From NCBI RefSeq assembly GCF_025399195.1, contig NW_026252087.1:1-64000 (forward strand): a stretch of 64,000 nucleotides of DNA, read 5' to 3'. Both the position numbers and the translations under genes were made by a program. The notes under the pieces are model-generated. The model did no database searches and was not told the origin of the DNA. It saw only the letters and a list, made by a program, of their open reading frames with translations. This DNA is from Umbelopsis ramanniana AG (lineage: Eukaryota > Mucoromycota > Umbelopsidomycetes > Umbelopsidales > Umbelopsidaceae). How positions within the stretch are numbered: the first letter of the stretch is position 1; each line of letters begins with the position of its first letter. Shown one piece after another: positions 58,632-64,000 of this stretch.

Positions 58632-59235
58632 AGAGCTGCCCAGAAGAGAATGTCCTTTTCAAAAAAAAAAAAATAGAAAACACATATACCATGGTGCTGA
58701 TATCAGCACACCCATTTTCACATAAAGAGATGTATCGACACTTGGATTTCTTTTTGCAAAAAATAATATATAAATATGAGAAATATAGCAAAGATTGCCA
58801 ACCTCTTCAATGCACATAATAAAAAACTCCATGTTATGCTTCATGTTTTTTGATGTGCACACACTGTTTGGAAAACAAGGGAACTCCTCCGTATGCTTCA
58901 TCTCAAACTTCACTTTATACCATAAACTTTAAGTCTGTGTAGTTTGAACAACTTTGATATTTATTTTGTGCGCTTGTGTACTTTGGTCTAAATGATAGCG
59001 CTTTAATACAAAACTTAAAACAATCAAAACAAATAAGAAGTTAAACATGCCAATAGGCTACAATTACAACCGTGATATGCAAGAAAATAAAGAGGACGTA
59101 TGTGAAATGAATGTATGTACAGACACGTATGAAGGAAAATAATAATAAAAAAAAAAGCAATGGTCGATCCAAGCAATTGAGTTCTTCGAATTTTTTTTTT
59201 CAGCCATTTTTTTTCTTTTTGCTAAGGATTTTTCT
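58632..59235. other. intergenic region between convergent genes
   Basis: About 600 AT-rich bases between the Ank-DysF-FYVE gene and elongation factor 3. Homopolymer A runs (58660-58672, 59147-59155) and T runs mark the 3' flanks. No gene is supported. Confidence 0.5.
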
Positions 59236-62200
59236 TTACTCGTCGTCTTCATCTGACCACACTTCTTCACCGCGCTTGCGACGTTCCATACGATCCTTCT
59301 TCTTCTTGCGAAGTTCCTTTGAGGTGAGCTTAGCCTTTCGTACAGTTTTCACTGTATTGCCTTGGGCGTCGATTTGGTCTTCTTCCTCCTTATCAGCAAT
59401 GACGGTGGAACCATTTCCGGAAACCCAGTTGTGACCAGAAGCAACAAGTCTACCAGCATCGACCTTCCAGACTTCAGAACAGAGCTCCTCAGAGAATTCA
59501 CGGTTGTGAGTAACAATGACAACACCACCGCCATATTCTCGAATAGCAGTAGCAAGACCTCCTAGAGATTCACGGTCGAGGTAATTGGTAGGTTCGTCAA
59601 GAACCAACATATGGGGTCTGTTCCACATAGCAGCACCAATGACCAACTTGACCTTTTGACCTCCAGAAAGACCACGGATACGGGAGTGGGTGGCAAATTC
59701 GGCTTCAAGTCCGACTTCAGTGAGATGCTTCTCGATTTCCTTGGCGGTCAAGGGACGGTTGAGACCCAACTTGGCAGCTTCGGCAGAGTCGCATTCAGCG
59801 ATCTTCTTGGAGAAACCCATGTCCTCGAGCTTGTGGCGAGGAATCCAGGTGTTCTCAACAGAGGACTTGCCAACCCACTTCACTTCGTATTCGTAGGACT
59901 GCTTGAGCTTACGGCGACCCACGATTTCTTCAACAACTCTCTTCTCTCCATCGATAATATGAACAGCAGTCATGGCCTTCTCTTCTTCGGCAGTATACTG
60001 ACGATCTACCTTGTCAAGTTCTTCACGATCTTCACCGGTAGCGTAACGCCATTGGATATACTGGTTAGGGGTGGAATCCAAATGTTGTTCAATGTGATGG
60101 AAAGCATGCTGAGCAACATAGGCAATTCGGAGATTGGGGTGCTTCCAAACAGTACCAGTTTGAGGTTCATGTTCGCCAGTCAATATCTTAATCAAGGTAG
60201 ACTTTCCAGCACCATTAGGACCGATGACAGCCACACGAGAGGACAAGGAGCATTGCATGGTGATGCCCATAAGCTGCTTCTTACTAGAACCAGGGTATTG
60301 GAAATCACAATCCTTCATCTTCAAAATAGCGCGTTCCTTGGTCTTGATACCTTCAAGGAAACCAGGTTCAGGGAAAGCAAAAGTGATTTGAGATGCACCA
60401 AGGGAGTAGTATGAGGCAGCCTCGGGAACCTTCTTGACAAATTCTGACAAGTTACCCTTGTAACGCTTCAGCTTGAAGTTCTTTTCGTAGTGAATGATAT
60501 CGGTACAGACTTTATCCAAAAAGCCAGAGTCGTGAGAAACGATCATGGAGGTAACAGTCTTGAGACCCAACAGGTAGTTCTCTAACCAGGCAACGTTGAC
60601 GACATCCAAATGATTGGTGGGTTCGTCGAGTAAAAGAATGTCAGCGTTCTTGAGCATAGCACGAGCCAGTGCAAGCTTCATCTTCCAGCCACCGGAAAGA
60701 GCACCAATGGCTTGATTAGCAAGCATTTCATCAGTGAAACCATACTCCAGCAAAATCTTGGTAACAGCGTCTCTATCCTTGGTTTCAACCCCTTCGTCAG
60801 CGAGAACGAAGTCAACGATAGGAGTATCGGCTTCGGAACCATCAATGTCGTGTTCGACATAGACTGTCTTAAGCTCGGACTTGGGTGGGAAGCCTTCGAC
60901 TTGCTCATTAGCGATGGCACGCATGAGAGTGGATTTACCAGAACCATTGGCACCGCAAAGTCCATAACGCTTTCCGCGCTTGAGGCGCAGAGAGGTACGG
61001 TTAAGCAAGATCTTGGCACCATAAGCCAAGGAGAATTCGCAGTTGCAGAGATCTTCGCCTTCATCGTCATCTTCTTCGACTTCCTTCTCGGCGACAGCGT
61101 CTTCGCAGCGCTCGATGAAATTGCTAGCCAGCTCTTCAGCAAGTTCTTGATCCATAAAGGCAACAGCAAAATCAGTCACATTGACGGACCACTCGTTCTT
61201 GTTGAAATCCATAATGGTAGACAAGGAGATAGCAAGATCGCCGATGTACTCAACAATGCAGTTAAAGAAAGGATTGATGTCTTTAGGAAGTAAGTCCTTG
61301 AGAGCGGATTTGATAGCTTCGGCTTTCTGCTCAGGCGTCTTGGTGGCCTTGGTAGGAGTTCCAACCCGTTTGAGAGTAGCAAGAGCCTTTTCGACCACTC
61401 CACGGCATTCGGGATCAGCAACGACTTCATACGTCTTTTCCAAACCAGGCAAAAGGAGAGGCAAAAATGGTGCAGCCACGTTAGGATCATCGACCAATTT
61501 GGACATGTTATCAATGATCAAAGCTGACTTGCGCTTGATGGGAGTTTGCCGCTCGTTGAGACCACGAGCAAGCAAGGGAACCATGATGGCCAAAGTAGCA
61601 GAGTCAACTTCTTGAACAAAGGTGGTGGCACCCAACAAGTGAATGGTCTCTGGGACGTTTTCAGGCTTGTTGATACACTGGATGACAGCGGGAATGAAAC
61701 GTTCGATATCCTTGTTATCGGCAAGAGAGCACACATTTCCCATAGTGGCAGTAGCAGCCTTCTTGACATCAGGCTTGGTATCCCACATACAGTCGGAGAT
61801 AGATGGAACAATCTTGGGGATAACAGAGTGGAGGGCCTTTGGGCTGATCTTGACCAACTCATCAATGAGAGACAAGGAGAGCATCTTAGTAGGCCACTTC
61901 TTGGAGTTGGTCAAGGCTTCCATCAACATGGGCGTGATATGAGCCACGGCATTAGGAGCCATATTGTGAATCATCAACTTGGCAGTGGCTGCGGCATCCG
62001 TCTTGACAGCGGGCACCTTATCAGCCTGCAATTCCAAGAGGTCAGCTAGAAAACCCATCATATAGGGTTCAGCTTGACGTTCACAAGCATGGTTGATGAT
62101 AGCAGCGATCAGAGCGACTGCGGCCTGGCGAGCATTGGCGTTCTTCTTATTGTTCAGTTCAGTAGAAATGGTGTTTAAAATACCAAAGTCTTGAAGAGAG

Positions 62201-62421
62201 AGGACGCCGTGACGGTCGATATAGCGAGCAAGCCCCTCGGCGGCAGAGCTACGCTCATCGTCGGTGGTGGCAGCAAAGAGCTCGTCACGGAGCTCCTTGG
62301 CCTTGTTGATCTCTTCCCCAGATACGGATTTGGAGGAATTTGCAGCCAAAGCGGCTGACTTCTTGGACCCAGTTTCGGACTTGTTCAGCTTGTTGTTCAT
62401 GGTAGCGGGTGAAGCGGGCAT
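59236..62421 (-). CDS. TEF3: translation elongation factor 3 (EF-3)
   Basis: An intronless gene of 1061 codons with ATG at 62421. EF-3 is a fungal ribosome-associated ATPase that helps release deacylated tRNA from the E site. Residues about 40-350 form HEAT repeats. Two ABC ATPase domains follow: Walker A GANGSGKST near residue 490 with signature ALSGGWKMKL and LLLDEPTNHLD, and Walker A GPNGAGKST near residue 734 with signature RGLSGGQKVKL and LVLDEPTNYLD. The second is interrupted by the chromodomain-like insertion (YEYEVKWVGKSSVENTW) that contacts the ribosome. The tail is Lys-rich and ends acidic. Codons are strongly biased, as in MDH, indicating high expression. Absence of introns stands out in this intron-rich window. 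Confidence 0.97.
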   Translation of the reverse strand: MPASPATMNNKLNKSETGSKKSAALAANSSKSVSGEEINKAKELRDELFAATTDDERSSAAEGLARYIDRHGVLSLQDFGILNTISTELNNKKNANARQAAVALIAAIINHACERQAEPYMMGFLADLLELQADKVPAVKTDAAATAKLMIHNMAPNAVAHITPMLMEALTNSKKWPTKMLSLSLIDELVKISPKALHSVIPKIVPSISDCMWDTKPDVKKAATATMGNVCSLADNKDIERFIPAVIQCINKPENVPETIHLLGATTFVQEVDSATLAIMVPLLARGLNERQTPIKRKSALIIDNMSKLVDDPNVAAPFLPLLLPGLEKTYEVVADPECRGVVEKALATLKRVGTPTKATKTPEQKAEAIKSALKDLLPKDINPFFNCIVEYIGDLAISLSTIMDFNKNEWSVNVTDFAVAFMDQELAEELASNFIERCEDAVAEKEVEEDDDEGEDLCNCEFSLAYGAKILLNRTSLRLKRGKRYGLCGANGSGKSTLMRAIANEQVEGFPPKSELKTVYVEHDIDGSEADTPIVDFVLADEGVETKDRDAVTKILLEYGFTDEMLANQAIGALSGGWKMKLALARAMLKNADILLLDEPTNHLDVVNVAWLENYLLGLKTVTSMIVSHDSGFLDKVCTDIIHYEKNFKLKRYKGNLSEFVKKVPEAASYYSLGASQITFAFPEPGFLEGIKTKERAILKMKDCDFQYPGSSKKQLMGITMQCSLSSRVAVIGPNGAGKSTLIKILTGEHEPQTGTVWKHPNLRIAYVAQHAFHHIEQHLDSTPNQYIQWRYATGEDREELDKVDRQYTAEEEKAMTAVHIIDGEKRVVEEIVGRRKLKQSYEYEVKWVGKSSVENTWIPRHKLEDMGFSKKIAECDSAEAAKLGLNRPLTAKEIEKHLTEVGLEAEFATHSRIRGLSGGQKVKLVIGAAMWNRPHMLVLDEPTNYLDRESLGGLATAIREYGGGVVIVTHNREFSEELCSEVWKVDAGRLVASGHNWVSGNGSTVIADKEEEDQIDAQGNTVKTVRKAKLTSKELRKKKKDRMERRKRGEEVWSDEDDE

Positions 62422-62527
62422 GTTTTACGGCTGGACAGAGAAATGAAAGTGAGCGAGAAGGGGGAAAAGGTGAGAAGGGAAAAAAAAAAAGGTAAAGAAG
62501 AAAAGTTTTCTCTATCGCATCCATCTC

Positions 62528-62535
62528 TTTATATA
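62528..62535 (-). promoter_or_regulatory. TATA box of elongation factor 3
   Basis: TATATAAA on the minus strand, 107 bases before the ATG. Between box and ATG lies a CT-rich tract on the coding strand (TTTTCCCTTCTCACC near 62470), typical of strong fungal promoters. Confidence 0.5.
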
Positions 62536-64000
62536 CGCTTAAACCCTTGCCTAGAAAATTTCTCTTGTTCTTGCTGGTTTCACATCCAATAGTCGCTTTG
62601 AAACCTCCTTTGGTTTTAGGGACACACTTGCAGTAAGCAATGATCGTCCACTCGCCATCGTGTTTTTGTTATCTCTGACCTACCAATCCGGTTATATTGC
62701 TATGATGATGTGGTTGGGTGCAAGGAGCTGCTTGAGCGTTTTTTCTTCATTCTTCTATAGGCGTATGACTTCATTTTGCGCTTGAAACCAACACGCCACA
62801 TGATTCGAAAGCCTATTGCTGTAAAGTAGAAATCCCCCAAATGAGAGCCAACCGATAGTATCGCCATTGACTGTCTTTCCCTCTATCTTTTACCTGGGGG
62901 CGGTTATGCAAACGAGATGTTGAGTCTCTCATTACCCCACACGACGGATCTTTGGTGTTGCTGCCGGCTTTTGGTTGAAAAAAAGCACTATTACGTGCAC
63001 AGATAAGGTCAATTCCTATTCCCAGTATGGCAGTTCGCACACCTGCCAAGCTCTCAGGAAAACAAACCTGGCCAATCTCCGACTAGTAGCTTGAATGTTT
63101 TTGCTATGTTGGCTCCAACAACCGGCCAGCTCTATCTGATTGGTGAACCCTTCGCTCCATAGAGATGCAGGGATCCGGAATGGGTCCCTCCGAAAACAGC
63201 TCTGTTACGATTACAAACAAGTTATAGGTTGTTGCTTGGCCCATCCATACCTCATTTGGTTCCGATGGTTCTGAATAGGGGGGTGCCCATCGGCGTCACC
63301 TTGGGGGTGCCAGTAAATACTTTTTTGAGTTGGTAGACCGCTATGGGCTGAAATTTTCATGCAGAAACTTGATAGTGTGACATGACATACCTTGAATGAA
63401 TAGAGGAAACATCATCATTATTTCGCATGAAAACGCCTACGAATGTTCATTCACCCTCATTGTCGTCATTGGCCCTCATTCCCATCGCTTGGGCCATGGT
63501 TGCCAAAGTCCGTCGGAGTATGAAACCTGGTTTTATCCAACACCCGTAGTCTCATGAATAAGTTCAAATGCCTTCCTTCCGGCGAAGGCATCTAAGACCA
63601 TAGTCATGCCCAACTTGCCAAAGGAGGTAATAAATGCAGTGGGCGGATAAGGAAACTGTCAAGACAAGCGTCAACATTGGAGGGAATGAAAAAGGAAAGC
63701 GATCGAGGTCTGACCCCTTGGTTTAGGCAGGCTATCACGGTCCAAAGAGTTACCTGTAGAGATAGCAAAGGGTTTGATGGACTGATCCGTCAACCTGGAA
63801 GGACCACTTTCTTTGATCATCGAAATCATGCAGGTGGTTCACTCTCATTTGTTTGTTATTAAAAAAAATGACACACCAAAATTTTGTGCCTTCGTATCTC
63901 TCCTCCCATCAGCCGTGACTCTAATGAATGCGTATTGATGTATTATGCCAGGTTTTGTTTCTTTTGATGAACCATTTACCCTTCCTTGGTTGGTTAATGT
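62536..64000. other. terminal stretch without a supportable gene
   Basis: About 1.46 kb. Open frames at 62813-63049 (minus) and 63677-63862 (plus) both start with TTG and encode nothing recognisable. A near repeat of GGGGGTGCC occurs at 63278-63286 and 63303-63311. The first 300 bases are presumably elongation factor 3 upstream sequence; a gene may begin beyond the right edge. Confidence 0.45.

Noticed and set aside
59611-62049. Long plus-strand frames (up to 267 codons) opposite elongation factor 3
   Set aside because: Biased codon use in EF-3 leaves the antisense strand open; no independent start or domain is visible.
62813-63862. Two small frames in the terminal stretch
   Set aside because: Both rely on TTG starts and show no recognisable product.
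1-64000. Mobile or virus-like elements, tRNA, rRNA, CRISPR
   Set aside because: Reading for terminal repeats, transposase or reverse-transcriptase blocks, tRNA T-loop and anticodon patterns, and regularly spaced repeats gave nothing I could support. A dedicated search could still find degenerate copies in the gene-poor left 8 kb or the last 1.5 kb.

Overview
The window looks like one end of a chromosome from an early-diverging filamentous fungus, most likely Mucoromycota. It opens with a 7-base telomere-type repeat (CCTAAAC/CCTAAAG units). It is intron-rich, with short 50-70 nt GT...AG introns. It encodes fungus-specific proteins (elongation factor 3, chitin synthase, an MNN1-type mannosyltransferase, a CBM19-like chitin-binding protein, a probable TORC1 subunit) beside proteins that ascomycete yeasts often lack (METTL14-type m6A methyltransferase, GH85 endoglycosidase, fatty acyl reductase). 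The phylum is inferred from this mix, not proven. I resolved exon structures by matching splice sites to reading phase and to conserved protein blocks; exon coordinates are in the entries.

Layout. 1-8.1 kb is subtelomeric and gene-poor. It holds the telomere repeat, a small inverted repeat, and three secretory-pathway genes (CBM19-like protein with a disturbed start, MNN1-like mannosyltransferase, small cysteine-rich secreted protein) separated by long empty stretches. 8.1-27.2 kb carries a TCO89-like TORC1 subunit, an F-box/LRR protein, a RINGv membrane ubiquitin ligase, an 8-exon cytochrome P450, an unrecognised acidic protein, a chitin synthase, a DUF202 membrane protein, one weak small gene and a GH85 endo-beta-N-acetylglucosaminidase. 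27.2-37 kb carries a very large fusion of a fatty acyl-CoA reductase with a PlsB/GNPAT-type acyltransferase, then EAF6, a hotdog thioesterase, PMP3 and a PfkB/pseudouridine-kinase-like protein. 37.2-52.2 kb is dense housekeeping: ECM29 (22 exons), mitochondrial malate dehydrogenase, METTL14, TAF12, SURF6/RRP14 and PRKRIP1. 53-58.6 kb holds two ankyrin proteins head to head, one with a DIL domain and one with DysF and FYVE domains. 59.2-62.4 kb is intronless elongation factor 3. The last 1.5 kb holds nothing I can support.

Several pairs are divergent and share 130-360 bp of upstream sequence (reductase-acyltransferase/EAF6, PMP3/PfkB, SURF6/PRKRIP1, Ank-DIL/Ank-DysF-FYVE). Others converge with very short spacers (GH85/reductase-acyltransferase 40 bp, thioesterase/PMP3 68 bp). 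TATAAAA boxes lie about 50-70 bp before the ATG of the subtelomeric and P450 genes.

Most notable: the reductase-acyltransferase fusion joins two activities of the ether-lipid pathway but appears to lack the signature catalytic residue of both halves. I saw no mobile element, virus-like element, tRNA, rRNA or CRISPR array that I could support.
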